Positions 1 to 9,144 of a DNA stretch of 64,000 nucleotides are shown piece after piece. Each line of letters opens with the position of its first letter. Positions within the stretch are counted from its first letter, which is position 1. Position numbers and translations under genes: made by a program. Under the pieces are notes generated by a model. That model saw nothing but the letters and a program-made list of their open reading frames with translations. It was not told the origin of the DNA and searched no databases. The stretch is from Edaphobacter sp. (GTDB lineage Bacteria; Acidobacteriota; Terriglobia; Terriglobales; Acidobacteriaceae): the NCBI GenBank assembly GCA_025462645.1, contig JAOAPB010000059.1, positions 1 to 64,000 of the forward strand, given 5' to 3'.

Positions 1-951
1 CCCCGCCTCATCCGTCTCCGTATTCAGCACCGCCAGAAAGTGCGGAGCCAGCCTTCCATTCTTGTCCTCGACGGCAAAGTAGCTCTGGTGGTCTCGCATC
101 ACCGTCACCAGAACCTCCTCCGGCAGCGCCAGGTACTCCGACTCAAACCCACCCAGCAGCACCGAAGGCCACTCCGTCAGATGAGTCAGCTTATCCACTA
201 ACCCATGATCCTCGCGCCACCGCAGCTCTTCTACGGTCCGCGTCACTTTATCCAAAGCCTTACGAATCCTCTGCCGCCGCACCTCGACATCCGCGACCAC
301 AAAACCCTTCAACAGCGCACCCTCATACTCACCGCGAAGCTCCGGCCCCATCAGTGCAATTGCCGCATCCCCAAACAAGACCCGATGCCCATACGTCACC
401 GTCCCCCCCTCGTACCCACCAAAACTCACAGGCACTACCGAAGACCCCAGCAGCGCAACCATCCATCGCACCGGCCTCACAAACCGCTCCGGCTTCCCCG
501 CGCGCCAGTACATGTTCTTCGCCCAGTAGATCCCCGCCAACTCCTTCGGCAGTTCCGCAGCAATCACCTCGGCAGCCCCGCGCCCGGCCTTCACCGCCGT
601 CGCCGCCAGATACTCACCCTTGGCATTCGTAACGGTCTTCAACTCTTCGACTGCCACGCCCGCCTTCTTCGCAAACGCCACCGCTGCAGGCGTTGCCACA
701 CCATCCTTGTAAGCAACCTTCGTCGACGGGCCTACCAACTCCTCGGCCACATCCTCCTGCCGCTTTGCAACGTCACTCACCCAAACCGCAAGCCGCCGCG
801 GCGTAGCAAAGCTCTTGCTAGCCACCCCAGCCACGACAAGCCGCTCGCGCTCTAGCAACCCCAGAACGCGCCGCTCCAACTCCGCCTGCGCCCCGGCGAT
901 CATCCGCGCCGGAATCTCTTCCAAACCAATCTCAAACAAAAACTCAGCCAT
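1..951 (-). CDS. glyS: Glycyl-tRNA synthetase beta subunit, 3' part outside window
   Basis: The open frame starts at an ATG (complement of 949-951) and runs without a stop to the window edge, giving the first 317 codons of a protein that is usually about 690-700 residues. The start MAEFLFEIGLEEIPARM is the classic N-terminus of the GlyS beta subunit of the alpha2beta2 bacterial glycyl-tRNA synthetase, which charges tRNA-Gly in the cytoplasm. It follows glyQ on the same strand after 108 bases, so both subunits are probably one transcript. The C-terminal tRNA-binding part cannot be seen. Identification is firm; completeness is unknown. Confidence 0.95.
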   Translation of the reverse strand, partial: MAEFLFEIGLEEIPARMIAGAQAELERRVLGLLERERLVVAGVASKSFATPRRLAVWVSDVAKRQEDVAEELVGPSTKVAYKDGVATPAAVAFAKKAGVAVEELKTVTNAKGEYLAATAVKAGRGAAEVIAAELPKELAGIYWAKNMYWRAGKPERFVRPVRWMVALLGSSVVPVSFGGYEGGTVTYGHRVLFGDAAIALMGPELRGEYEGALLKGFVVADVEVRRQRIRKALDKVTRTVEELRWREDHGLVDKLTHLTEWPSVLLGGFESEYLALPEEVLVTVMRDHQSYFAVEDKNGRLAPHFLAVLNTETDEAG

Positions 952-1059
952 CGCTCTCAACTCAATCCCGCCACAAGGCGCATCTCTTATCAATCAGCCG
1001 CAACTATCCGGGTGCCCCATCCATCGCAGCATCACCGCGAATGGGTGGGAAGTAAACCT

Positions 1060-2037
1060 CTACCCAACCAAAGCCTCTGTCTCCGCCAACGCCTCTCCCT
1101 GTGCCGCATAGGCCTTCGCCACGCCCACCACCAGCGTCCGAATCCGCGCCATCACGCCCACACGCTCCGTCACAGAGATAGCCCCCCGAGCATCCAACAG
1201 ATTGAACACATGCGAGCACTTCAGCGCCAGTTCATAAGCCCCCAACACAGGAAACCGCTTCAACGTCAGAGCATCCATCTCCTCGAAGCCCTTGGCCTTC
1301 TCGAGCAGGGCTAAACACTCAGCCTCATAAAGCTCAAGGTGTTTCCACAAAAATCCCACATCCGCATAGTCGAAGCTATAAGCCGAGAACTGCTCCTCCT
1401 CAGCCAGCCGCATCTCCCCATACGTCACCTCGCGCCCCCCGTTTTCGGTATCGACGTCTGGCTCCACCGCCCAAACAATGTCATAGATCGAATCAACATC
1501 CTGCAGGAACCCCGCAATCCGCTCCAGCCCATACGTAATCTCCCCGCAGATCGGGTCCAGATCCATCCCACCGCACTGCTGAAAGTAAGTGAACTGCGTA
1601 ATCTCCAGCCCATCCAGCATCACCTGCCAGCCGACGCCCCACGCGCCTCCCACCGGCCACTCCCAGTTGTCCTCTTCGAACTTGATGTCGTGCTCCTTCA
1701 GGTCGATCCCGATCGCCACCAACGACTCGAGATACAGCTCCTGAATCCGCACCGGTGGCGGCTTCAGAATCACCTGCAGCTGCGTATGCCGAAACAGCCG
1801 ATTCGGATTCTCCCCATACCGCCCATCGGCTGGCCTACGGGAGGGCTGTGCATAGGCAATCCTCACCGGCTTAGGCCCCAGCACCCGCAAGAAAGTATCG
1901 GGAGACATCGTCCCCGCGCCCACCTCAACATCGTAGGGCTGCTGCAAAACACACCCCTGCTCCGCCCAGAACTTCTGCAGCGTAAACAAAAGCTCCTGAA
2001 ACGTAAGCGCCTTCTTCTTCCCAGCAATCTCAGTCAT
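1060..2037 (-). CDS. glyQ: Glycyl-tRNA synthetase alpha subunit
   Basis: This encodes 325 residues, slightly longer than the usual ~300 of the GlyQ family. The alpha subunit holds the catalytic site that forms glycyl-adenylate. Family signatures are plain: [18 protein letters not shown] near the N-terminus, [34 protein letters not shown] and [20 protein letters not shown]. It lies directly upstream of glyS on the minus strand, the standard glyQS order. The ATG at 2037 is supported by the conserved N-terminus. Nothing unusual is visible apart from a short C-terminal extension. Confidence 0.97.
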   Translation of the reverse strand: MTEIAGKKKALTFQELLFTLQKFWAEQGCVLQQPYDVEVGAGTMSPDTFLRVLGPKPVRIAYAQPSRRPADGRYGENPNRLFRHTQLQVILKPPPVRIQELYLESLVAIGIDLKEHDIKFEEDNWEWPVGGAWGVGWQVMLDGLEITQFTYFQQCGGMDLDPICGEITYGLERIAGFLQDVDSIYDIVWAVEPDVDTENGGREVTYGEMRLAEEEQFSAYSFDYADVGFLWKHLELYEAECLALLEKAKGFEEMDALTLKRFPVLGAYELALKCSHVFNLLDARGAISVTERVGVMARIRTLVVGVAKAYAAQGEALAETEALVG

Positions 2038-2102
2038 GCATCTCTCTTCATATGCAGTAATCCTTTGATTCTAACCGTTCGACGCCTCACCACACCCCCT
2101 CT

Positions 2103-3178
2103 TCAATTCGGCTTCGTAAGTACACGGCGTTTGCCTATCTTCGGGGTAAGCGATGGATCACTAGGCACCGTCGACGGATCGGCTTGCACTGCCGCATCCG
2201 GAGCAGGAACAGAAATTCCCGCTGGTCGGATGAAGAAGTCATTACCGTTATCTATCTTCACCGACATTCCATACACACCCACAGATGAATTTGCCGGCCG
2301 TGGAAACTCGACGATATACCGCTCCCGCAGCATCGCCGTAAACCGATTCAATGTCTCTTCCATCCGGCTCTCGTTCGTTATCAGCACAGTGCCGCCGCTC
2401 AATTCACACAGGGATCGAAACGGATTCTCAGGATTCCATCTCTTCAGAACTACGCCGACATCTCGCGGAACAATCGTCATTCCAAAGACTGTTATGCCCC
2501 GCTTCTGATCGTAGAACCTCAACTCATTCCACGAGTTCATGCTCCCCTTATCATTCCCATCCGTCACCGCGAGAATGACCCGCCTGCCAGGAAGCCCGTT
2601 CAGTTGCCGGCTAATGTAACTCATCGCATCCCAAAGCTGCACCGGACTCCGACATGGCGGCATATGCTTCTCTTTTCCGCGATTCGTCCACGACTCTAGC
2701 GCTCTGTCGACTTCATCCTTCAGTTGCAGATGGTCGCCGGAACATTATTTGCGGCTCGAGTCAGCCCACAGTCCAAAACGTAGATAGAAACGCGGTCTTT
2801 CGCCCCAAGGGAAAGCGGAACAAGACTCGCAATCGCGTCGTCAATCGTCGGCATCAACTCTGCTGCACCTCTTGCATCCAGCAAAATGGACAGCGCCATC
2901 GGATCGTCCTCCTCAAGACGAACATGCGTGGCACGAAACCATGGCCCCCCATCAAAGTTCACCCAAAATCTGCCAGCTGCAATTGGCTTTGTAATCCGCT
3001 CCCCGTTCGGTCCCAGCACCAACACCGGTATCTGAATCGTATTTGCGTATACATGCAGCGTCGGCACGCGGACATCCTGCGCCAGAACACAAGCCCCTTG
3101 CAATCCAGCAAGAAACATCGCCTCGCATACTCGGAGCCTCACAAATCGTGCCATCGGCCTATCCCACACTGAACCCAA
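2103..3178 (-). pseudogene. Secreted VWFA-domain protein (acidobacterial type), frameshifted
   Basis: Two minus-strand frames together make one protein of the 'VWFA-related Acidobacterial domain' family. The upstream part (3178-2720) has a signal peptide (hydrophobic stretch ending LAQ) and the first half of the fold, including LSILLDARGAAELM and DRVSIYVLDCGLTR. The downstream part (to 2103) resumes with LWDAMSYISRQLNGLPGRRV and a VTDGND motif. Between about 2700 and 2740 the reading changes frame; read in the second frame the missing link is SGDHLQLKDEVDRALESW, so a single-base indel explains the break. The frameshift could be a real lesion, a sequencing error or, less likely, programmed. 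An intact paralogue lies at 9138-10130. The function of these secreted proteins is not established. Confidence 0.75.
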
Positions 3179-3316
3179 CGCCGCTCAAACCAGGCTTCTC
3201 GGGCAGTATGTCAGATCGCAATCCACGATGGCCACAGCTTTCCCTTTGATCCCTTGGATTTTCTCGCGCGATGCCGCCGGTTGTTCCCATCCTGACATCA
3301 AAGTGATTCATGCTAC

Positions 3317-3754
3317 CTACTTCCCGAACGCCTCCCGCGCCCTCATGACCTCATCTCCATGCTCCTCCGCCCATATCCAAACCCCACAAAATGCCGCCCC
3401 CAGGCTTCGCCCCAGCTCCGTCAACTTGTACTCCACTCTTGGCGGAATCACCGGATACACCGTCCGCGTCACCAACCCATCCCGCTCCATCTGCCGAACC
3501 GTCTTCGTCAGCATCTTCTGGCTGACATCCCCCACCAACTCTCCCAGCCGCGTGAACCGCACTGTGCCATGCACCTCCAGCACTTCCAGCACCAGCATCG
3601 TCCACTTGTCCGCAACGCGTTCGATGATCTCCCGCACCAAAGCTTCCAGCTTAGGATCGACCTCAGCCGGCGGCACGCTTTTTGCCACCCTGACCTTCAT
3701 CTCCTCAACTCTCTTATTCTGCAAAACCAGTAGTTTTTCCATATTTCGCTTCAC
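3317..3754 (-). CDS. HxlR-family winged-helix transcriptional regulator
   Basis: A 145-residue protein with the HxlR-type winged helix in its C-terminal two thirds: DKWTMLVLEVL (helix 1), RFTRLGELVGDVSQKMLTKT (recognition region) and RDGLVTRTVYPVIPPRVEY (wing, with the typical P-x-V-E-Y). A lysine/glutamate-rich stretch of about 30 residues precedes the domain. It is divergent from the dehydrogenase gene starting at 3845, a classic layout for HxlR regulators controlling a neighbouring oxidoreductase. The start may be GTG (3754) or the in-frame ATG 12 bases downstream. The effector is unknown. Confidence 0.88.
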   Translation of the reverse strand: MKRNMEKLLVLQNKRVEEMKVRVAKSVPPAEVDPKLEALVREIIERVADKWTMLVLEVLEVHGTVRFTRLGELVGDVSQKMLTKTVRQMERDGLVTRTVYPVIPPRVEYKLTELGRSLGAAFCGVWIWAEEHGDEVMRAREAFGK

Positions 3755-3844
3755 TCTCTTTTGAGTAAGTATAAATCTTTTGGGTGCCTACTTCCTAAAG
3801 GTAAGCGATACCCCTACTATAACGCTCAGGAGATATCAATCACT

Positions 3845-4630
3845 ATGAAGATCACCGGAAACACCATCCTCATCACCGGCGGCGGCTCCGGAATCGGCCG
3901 CGCCCTGGCAGAGGCCTTCCACAAACTCGGCAACAAGGTCGTCATCGCCGGGCGCCGCAAGCAGGCGCTCGATGAGACCACCGCCGCCAACCCCGGCATG
4001 GCCTCCGCCCTGCTCGACATCGAAGACGCCGCAAGCATCCGCCAGTTCGCCGCACAGGTCGCCCTCGACTACCCCACCCTCAACGTCGTCATCAACAACG
4101 CCGGCATCATGCGGCCCGAAAATCTCCTCGCCCAGCCGGAAGATCAGAACACAGCACTCGCCGACGCCGAGGCCACCATCACCACCAACCTCCTCGGCCC
4201 CATCCGACTTACCGCGGCACTGCTTCCCCTCCTCCAGAAGCAGCACCAAGCCACCATCATGACCGTCTCTTCCGGCCTGGCCTTTATCCCCATGGCCCTC
4301 ACCCCCACCTACAACGCGACCAAGGCCGCCATCCACTCCTGGAGCCAGTCCCTCCGCTATCAGCTCAAGGCGACCAACATCGAGGTCCTCGAATTAGTCC
4401 CTCCCTACGTTCAGACCGAGCTCATGGGCAGCGCCCAGGCCGCTGATCCCCGCGCCATGCCACTGCAGGAGTTCCTCGACGAAGTCATCAATCTCATCAA
4501 GACCCAACCCAGCGCCACCGAAATCCTCGTCGAACGCGTCAAACCCCTCCGCTTCGCCGAGCAAAACGGCAAAGAAAAGTACGACGCCTTCTTCCAAACC
4601 TTCAACGACGCCATGAACCATCCCCACTAA
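3845..4630 (+). CDS. Short-chain dehydrogenase/reductase
   Basis: A 261-residue classical SDR, probably a cytoplasmic NAD(P)-dependent oxidoreductase. The Rossmann glycine motif TGGGSGIG is near residue 12, the NNAG motif near residue 82, and the catalytic Ser and Tyr-x-x-x-Lys appear in TVSSG and YNATK. The overall pattern resembles DltE/YdfG-like SDRs. An ATG at 3845 with AGGAGA about 10 bases upstream is preferred to earlier in-frame codons, because the Rossmann motif then falls at the normal distance. Divergent from the HxlR regulator, by which it is likely controlled. The substrate cannot be read from the sequence. Confidence 0.9.
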   Translation: MKITGNTILITGGGSGIGRALAEAFHKLGNKVVIAGRRKQALDETTAANPGMASALLDIEDAASIRQFAAQVALDYPTLNVVINNAGIMRPENLLAQPEDQNTALADAEATITTNLLGPIRLTAALLPLLQKQHQATIMTVSSGLAFIPMALTPTYNATKAAIHSWSQSLRYQLKATNIEVLELVPPYVQTELMGSAQAADPRAMPLQEFLDEVINLIKTQPSATEILVERVKPLRFAEQNGKEKYDAFFQTFNDAMNHPH

Positions 4631-4640
4631 TCAGAACGAG

Positions 4641-4674
4641 GTCCCAGCGCTCTCCTTCGAACGCTGGGACTTCT
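4641..4674 (+). terminator. Hairpin terminator after the SDR gene
   Basis: GTCCCAGCG at 4641-4649 pairs perfectly with CGCTGGGAC at 4662-4670 and is followed by TTCT. It sits 11 bases after the SDR stop codon. The weak T-run makes it a moderate intrinsic terminator. Confidence 0.6.
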
Positions 4675-4830
4675 ATAACCCGACTCCCGCTCGCAAGCTG
4701 CGAACGAATCATTCCCAAACCCTTCACCTCCACCACGCAGCGGCCTAAAATTAGCCGTGCAACATGCCATCCAGGCCTCGACCTCCTCCGTATTCACTTC
4801 AGGCCCAACTCACTGCGCGGGACGTGAACC

Positions 4831-6126
4831 ATGGCAAGGCTCGGAGCATTCTGTTTTCCAGGAACCGGACACATCAATCCAATGACCGCACTCGCACGGC
4901 GGTTGGAACAACGAGGTCATAGTGTCGTGATCTTCGGCATCGCGGACACGGAAGCCCGGATCAAAGCCGCCGGCATCGAATTTCATCGGATCGGCACCCA
5001 GGACTACCCTCCCGGAACACTTCAGAGACTCGACCAGCGTTTAGGCGAGCTGAACGGACTCGCGACCTTTCGCTTCACCGTCGAGCGCGTGAAAAATACC
5101 GCGCGGATGATTCTCCGCAATGGACCCGAGGCCGTCAGGAAGGCAAACCTTGACGCCATGTTGATCGACGAAGCCGACATGGGAGGCAACGTGGCCGAAT
5201 ACCTTGGACTGCCCTTTGTATCGATCGCCTTCTTCCCCCCGCTCGTGAAGGACGACCGTATTCCGCCGTTCTGCTTTGGCTGGAGCGGGGGGCAGGATTG
5301 GTTCAGCCGTCTGCGAAACCGAATGGGAATGCGCCTTCTCTCAAAGGTCGCAGCTCCCATCTACACAGTCGTCAATCGGCAGCGGAGGGCATGGGGACTC
5401 CAACCATTGAACCACGCGACCGAAGCCCTCTCCCCCCTGGCCCAGATAACGCAGTTGCCTCAAGCGCTGGAGTTCGCAACCAGCGATAAGCCACCGAACC
5501 TCCACTACACCGGGCCATTCGTCGATAACCAGCAGAGGCCGCACCTGGACTTTCCCTGGCACCGATTCGATGGGCGACCGCTCGTATACGCCTCTCTCGG
5601 CACTCTCCAGAACGGGTCGGAGGCCGTCTTCAAGGCCATCGCCGAGGCCTGCGCCGGACTCAACGTTCAGCTCGTCCTGTCCCTCGGAGGAGGACTCGAT
5701 CCAGTCCGTCTAGGAACCCTCGCAGGCAACCCAATCGTTGTGCGCTACGCTCCCCAACTCCAGCTCCTCAAGCGAGCAGCCGCCGTAATCACCCACGCGG
5801 GCCTGAACACGGTGTTGGAGTCCCTGGCCGAGGGCGTTCCGCTCGTAGCCATCCCGATGGGCAACGATCAACCTGGAGTAGCAGCCCGCGTCGCGGCACA
5901 AGGCGCCGGAATCGTGATCCCAAGGCGTCAGATGAACGTGCAGCGTCTACGAAGCGCCGTACGATCAGTCCTCGATGACCCTAAGTATCGAGCAGCCGCC
6001 TGCAACCTGCAGACCGCGATGCAACAGGTAGACGGGCTCGAAAGAGCCGCGGACATCATCGAAGACACGCTGAAGATTAGGCGGCAGAAAAATAGCGTAA
6101 GAAACAGCCCATCGAACTGCCTCTAA
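4831..6126 (+). CDS. GT1-family (MGT/CrtX-like) glycosyltransferase
   Basis: A 431-residue GT-B fold glycosyltransferase. The N-terminal acceptor domain opens with GTGHINPMTALARRL, typical of macrolide and zeaxanthin glycosyltransferases. The C-terminal nucleotide-sugar site shows PLVYASLGTLQN, VRYAPQLQLLKRAAAVITHA and GLNTVLESLAEGVPLVAIPM with GNDQPGVAARV. It probably transfers a hexose from a UDP-sugar to a small lipophilic acceptor, but the acceptor cannot be inferred because no carotenoid or polyketide genes are nearby. It converges with recO, overlapping its 3' end by four bases. The ribosome-binding site is weak. Confidence 0.85.
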   Translation: MARLGAFCFPGTGHINPMTALARRLEQRGHSVVIFGIADTEARIKAAGIEFHRIGTQDYPPGTLQRLDQRLGELNGLATFRFTVERVKNTARMILRNGPEAVRKANLDAMLIDEADMGGNVAEYLGLPFVSIAFFPPLVKDDRIPPFCFGWSGGQDWFSRLRNRMGMRLLSKVAAPIYTVVNRQRRAWGLQPLNHATEALSPLAQITQLPQALEFATSDKPPNLHYTGPFVDNQQRPHLDFPWHRFDGRPLVYASLGTLQNGSEAVFKAIAEACAGLNVQLVLSLGGGLDPVRLGTLAGNPIVVRYAPQLQLLKRAAAVITHAGLNTVLESLAEGVPLVAIPMGNDQPGVAARVAAQGAGIVIPRRQMNVQRLRSAVRSVLDDPKYRAAACNLQTAMQQVDGLERAADIIEDTLKIRRQKNSVRNSPSNCL

Positions 6127-6857
6127 ATTCTCCCCAAGGCCCTCGCACTAGCCAGACGTCTCTCCAGATGCCGCTCCAGCGTCTCCACCGCAAATCGCCT
6201 TAGATCGACCCCCCGCTCCTTCGGCCAGGCCTCCTTCGCCAACTCCCCCACAGTTCCCCGAAAGATCCTCATCGCCTCCCCCACCGCAACTGCAGACAGC
6301 GCCACACTCCCTCCTCGCCGGTCATCCTCGCACGTCACCCCATCGCTCGTAGCCGAGTACCAAACCGTTCCACCCCGCAGATCCAGTCCGCAAACGACGC
6401 AGTGCCCCAGCTCCGGCATCCATCCCATCAACCGGTTCATCCACAGCGCAAAGTAAGTCACCGGCATCCAAACCCGTCCCACCTGAATCTCCTCCACCAC
6501 AGCCAGTGCCAGGCGAAACACCGCATCGTCCACCACCCCCTCCGGCAGCTCTTCCAATACCTCCGCAATAAGCTGCAAAGCAGCCGTCCGAGCATAGTCA
6601 ATCGGACGCGAAAGCGGCGAGCTCAGAATCTCAAACGCATCCAGCCTTACCAGCTCCTGCCTCGGCCTCTCCGCATACGTCGCTCGAACATGCGTCATCG
6701 GCTCCAGCGCGCCCCCAAACCGCCGCCGTGAGCGCATCGCATGGCGAGCCACCCCCTTCATCCTTCCCTGCTCCCGTGTAAACAGGCTCACCAACAGGTC
6801 CGCCTCCTGGAACGGCCACACCCGCAATACAATCGCCTCACCCTGCCGCTGTATCAT
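6123..6857 (-). CDS. recO: DNA repair protein RecO
   Basis: A 244-residue RecO, which loads RecA onto SSB-coated single-stranded DNA in the RecFOR pathway. The N-terminal OB fold is seen in GEAIVLRVWPFQEADLLVSL and TREQGRMKGVARHAMR. The middle domain contains the zinc-finger remnant CVVCGLDLRGG; only two cysteines are obvious here, with a further C in TCEDD, so zinc binding is uncertain. Length and motif order match the family. It lies two bases downstream of the DUF1569 gene on the same strand, so the two are likely cotranscribed. Confidence 0.92.
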   Translation of the reverse strand: MIQRQGEAIVLRVWPFQEADLLVSLFTREQGRMKGVARHAMRSRRRFGGALEPMTHVRATYAERPRQELVRLDAFEILSSPLSRPIDYARTAALQLIAEVLEELPEGVVDDAVFRLALAVVEEIQVGRVWMPVTYFALWMNRLMGWMPELGHCVVCGLDLRGGTVWYSATSDGVTCEDDRRGGSVALSAVAVGEAMRIFRGTVGELAKEAWPKERGVDLRRFAVETLERHLERRLASARALGRI

Positions 6858-6859
6858 CC

Positions 6860-7309
6860 TTACCGGCCAAACTGCCGCAGATGATGGTCCGCATGAAGAT
6901 ATCCCCAGCGCATCCAGTCTGCCGCCGTCATCCGTCCGAACATAGGGTGACTATGCTGCCAGGCCGCCCCACTCGCCACAGCCTCCATCTTTTCGATGGT
7001 GTCGCCTACCAGGTCACCGAACTGATTCTTCGGCGTCTCCTTGATCGCACGCACCAGCTCAGGCGTCGTCGCCATATTCTTCGGCCAGCGCAAACCCGAC
7101 CTCAACGCCACCCACTTCACCATCACCGGTGGCAGACCCTTCACCGGCTCCACCACCCGTTCTCCCAAGGCAATCTCGTAGGCACAGGTCAGATGTCGCA
7201 CCATCTGCGTCGCCGTCATTCGTCCCCAACGCGCCCGGTCGTCCTCCCCAAGGCTCAGTAACCGCCCTTTCGTCTTCGACAACGTCTCTGCAGAGGCCAG
7301 ACTCTTCAT
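6860..7309 (-). CDS. DUF1569/DinB-like four-helix protein
   Basis: A 149-residue protein starting MKSLASAETLSKTKGRL. The ATG at 7309 follows a GGAGAG ribosome-binding site; longer in-frame extensions read through the upstream terminator and look non-coding. The pattern W-G-R-M-T-A-T-Q-M-V-R-H-L near the N-terminus and HSHPMFGRMTAADWMRWGYL with a terminal HADHHLRQF are characteristic of the DUF1569 branch of the DinB/YfiT superfamily, whose histidines can bind a metal. The exact role is unknown. It sits between the ferredoxin and recO. Confidence 0.8.
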   Translation of the reverse strand: MKSLASAETLSKTKGRLLSLGEDDRARWGRMTATQMVRHLTCAYEIALGERVVEPVKGLPPVMVKWVALRSGLRWPKNMATTPELVRAIKETPKNQFGDLVGDTIEKMEAVASGAAWQHSHPMFGRMTAADWMRWGYLHADHHLRQFGR

Positions 7310-7320
7310 CTCAATCTCTC

Positions 7321-7359
7321 CACAAAGCAAAACCGCGCAGCCCCAGGGCCGCGCGGTTG
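7321..7359 (-). terminator. Intrinsic terminator after the ferredoxin gene
   Basis: Read on the minus strand, AACCGCGC (7359-7352) pairs with GCGCGGTT (7339-7332) and is followed by a T-rich tract (TTTTGCTTT). It lies 20 bases downstream of the ferredoxin stop and ends that transcript before the DUF1569 gene. Confidence 0.75.
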
Positions 7360-7379
7360 CAAAATCCGTAAACGTCAAC

Positions 7380-7640
7380 CTACCGACCGAAGTGAGCCGC
7401 ATTCTTCGTCTGGAAGTCCGCCCACTTCTCCGGCAGATCGTCCCCGGCGTAGATCGCCGACACCGGGCAAACCGGCACGCACGCACCGCAGTCAATGCAC
7501 TCTACCGGATCGATGAACAGCTGCTCGGCCTCGCCATGCCCTGCCTCGTCCTTCTTTGGATGGATACAATCCACCGGGCAGGCATCCACGCAAGCCGAAT
7601 CCTTCGTCCCGATGCACGGTTCCGCAATCACATAAGCCAT
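7380..7640 (-). CDS. Ferredoxin with two iron-sulphur clusters
   Basis: An 86-residue bacterial ferredoxin, a soluble low-potential electron carrier. The first cluster motif is C-x7-C-x3-C-P (CIGTKDSACVDACPVDC, residues ~9-25) and the second is CIDCGACVPVCP (residues ~48-59). The 7-residue spacing in the first motif and the added C suggest a 7Fe or 2[4Fe-4S] ferredoxin of the FdxA type. It is monocistronic, flanked by a terminator downstream. The redox partner is not indicated. Confidence 0.92.
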   Translation of the reverse strand: MAYVIAEPCIGTKDSACVDACPVDCIHPKKDEAGHGEAEQLFIDPVECIDCGACVPVCPVSAIYAGDDLPEKWADFQTKNAAHFGR

Positions 7641-7766
7641 CTCTGTAACTCTCCCTTTGCCACTCTGATGAAAATCTTTTCGCTCTTGAGCTTTGACTCG
7701 ATTCTAACAGCACACCTCTCCTCTGCTGCAAATCGAGTCCCCGCATAAAACTCCGACTCTCGAGGC

Positions 7767-8642
7767 CTATTTCACACCCTCAGCTCGTCTCGCCGCGAAT
7801 TCAGCCGGAGTGGGAATCGCCTCCAGACCATGCCCTGCAAACAGCTCGGTAAAGATATGCGTCATCTCTCCCAGAATCAGTCCGTTAGTAGCCAGCACCT
7901 CACGGCTGTCCAGCGTAAACGCGCTCCCATCGAAGTGCGTCACCGTCCCGCCCGCCTCCTCCACCAGCAGTACGCCCGCCGATGTGTCCCACGGATTCAG
8001 ATTGAACTCCCAGAACCCATCCAGCCTCCCGCAAGCCACATAAGCCAGGTCGAGCCCCGCACTCCCCGCCCGCCGTACTCCATGCGACCGCAGCGTAATC
8101 TGCTGGTAGAGGTGGATGTTCGGACTTGCATGCCGCTTCTGGCTGGGAAACCCCGTAGCCGTCAGCGACTCCTGCAACGACTTCGTCTTCGACACATGAA
8201 TCTGCCGCCCATTCAACCACGCGCCCTTGCCCTTCTCCACCGAAAACATCTCATCGCGCAGCGGGTCATAGACTACCCCGGCGATCAACTCACCATCCGC
8301 ATCCGCTGCCAGCCCCGCCGGACGCCTCTCCAGTCCCAGAATCACGCAGAACGCCGGAAACCCATGCGCAAAGTTCGTCGTCCCATCCAGCGGATCGACA
8401 TACCACCGGTACTCGCTGTCGAGCGCATCCCTCGTCCCCTCCTCCCCATAGATCCCATGCGAGGGAAACACCGACTTCAGGCGCTCCACCACCAGCTTTT
8501 CGCTCGCCCTGTCCGCCTCGGTAACAATATCGACGTCGCCCTTGTACTCAGCCGCGACCCCCTTCTCGTAGAAACCCTTCAGCAGTGCGCCCGCCTCCCG
8601 CGCAATCTTCTCCGCCTCGCCTGCAAACTCAAATTGACTCAC
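7767..8642 (-). CDS. suhB: Inositol-1-monophosphatase family protein (SuhB-like)
   Basis: A 291-residue member of the Mg2+-dependent IMPase/FBPase/CysQ fold. The metal-binding motifs are all present: GDVDIVTEAD, YGEEG, WYVDPLDGTTNFAHGFP (the D-P-L-D-G-T signature) and NPWDTSAGVLLVEEAGG (the W-D-x-x-A signature). It probably dephosphorylates inositol monophosphates or related sugar phosphates, and E. coli SuhB also acts in rRNA transcription. It has about 25 more C-terminal residues than typical. Nothing in the context limits the substrate. Confidence 0.9.
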   Translation of the reverse strand: MSQFEFAGEAEKIAREAGALLKGFYEKGVAAEYKGDVDIVTEADRASEKLVVERLKSVFPSHGIYGEEGTRDALDSEYRWYVDPLDGTTNFAHGFPAFCVILGLERRPAGLAADADGELIAGVVYDPLRDEMFSVEKGKGAWLNGRQIHVSKTKSLQESLTATGFPSQKRHASPNIHLYQQITLRSHGVRRAGSAGLDLAYVACGRLDGFWEFNLNPWDTSAGVLLVEEAGGTVTHFDGSAFTLDSREVLATNGLILGEMTHIFTELFAGHGLEAIPTPAEFAARRAEGVK

Positions 8643-8833
8643 AAATCTCCTCTCGTCTCACACTCTGATGCAATTCCCGCCTCTTACATCCATAGAAGCT
8701 GATGCCAGCGTAATATCACAATCTGACAATCTCTCGATAACTTCATGACATATCCTTTCAGGAGTGAAATTTATCCTGAGGTCAGAAGTAAAGAAACACC
8801 GGGCCCCCATCTTTCCAATGAAGGAGATTCTCC

Positions 8834-9109
8834 ATGCCCAAATTCCTCATCGAACGCAACCTCCCGAAAGTTGGCGATCTCACTGCCGACCAGCTTGTAG
8901 CCGCCTCTCAGAACTCTTGCTCCGTCATCAGAAACATCGGTCCTGAGATCCAGTGGGTCCACTCCTACGTCACGCCCGACAAGATCTATTGCGTCTACAT
9001 CGCCCCAAACGAAGACGTCATCCGTCGCCACGCCGCCGACACCGGACTTCCCGCCGATGTCATCACGCCTATCAAGACCATCATCGACCCCACGACAGCG
9101 GAGGGCTGA
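8834..9109 (+). CDS. DUF4242 domain protein
   Basis: A 91-residue protein matching the DUF4242 pattern: MPKFLIERNLPKVGDL, WVHSYVTPDKIYCVYIAPNE and IRRHAADTGLPADVI. Family members form ferredoxin-like dimers and some bind nickel through a central histidine. GGAGA lies six bases upstream of the ATG. It stands alone between divergently placed minus-strand genes. The role in this organism is unknown. Confidence 0.85.
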   Translation: MPKFLIERNLPKVGDLTADQLVAASQNSCSVIRNIGPEIQWVHSYVTPDKIYCVYIAPNEDVIRRHAADTGLPADVITPIKTIIDPTTAEG

Positions 9110-9144
9110 TCTAGCGCATCTAGCGCATCTACCGCATCTACCGG
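9109..9144. repeat. Four-unit 9-bp tandem repeat
   Basis: Four 9-bp units (ATCTAGCGC twice, then ATCTACCGC and ATCTACCGG) run from the stop codon of the DUF4242 gene into the last codons of the convergent VWFA gene. This probably arose by slippage and slightly alters the VWFA C-terminus. Confidence 0.7.

Noticed and set aside
1339..2508. Long plus-strand frame opposite glyQ (389 codons)
   Set aside because: It is the antisense of glyQ and the VWFA gene; its Pro/Leu/His/Arg-rich composition is typical of shadow frames in GC-rich DNA.
3755..3844. HxlR operator in the divergent HxlR/SDR gap
   Set aside because: AT-rich half-sites such as GTAAGTATA and GTAAGCGATA are visible but no clean inverted repeat could be defined by eye.
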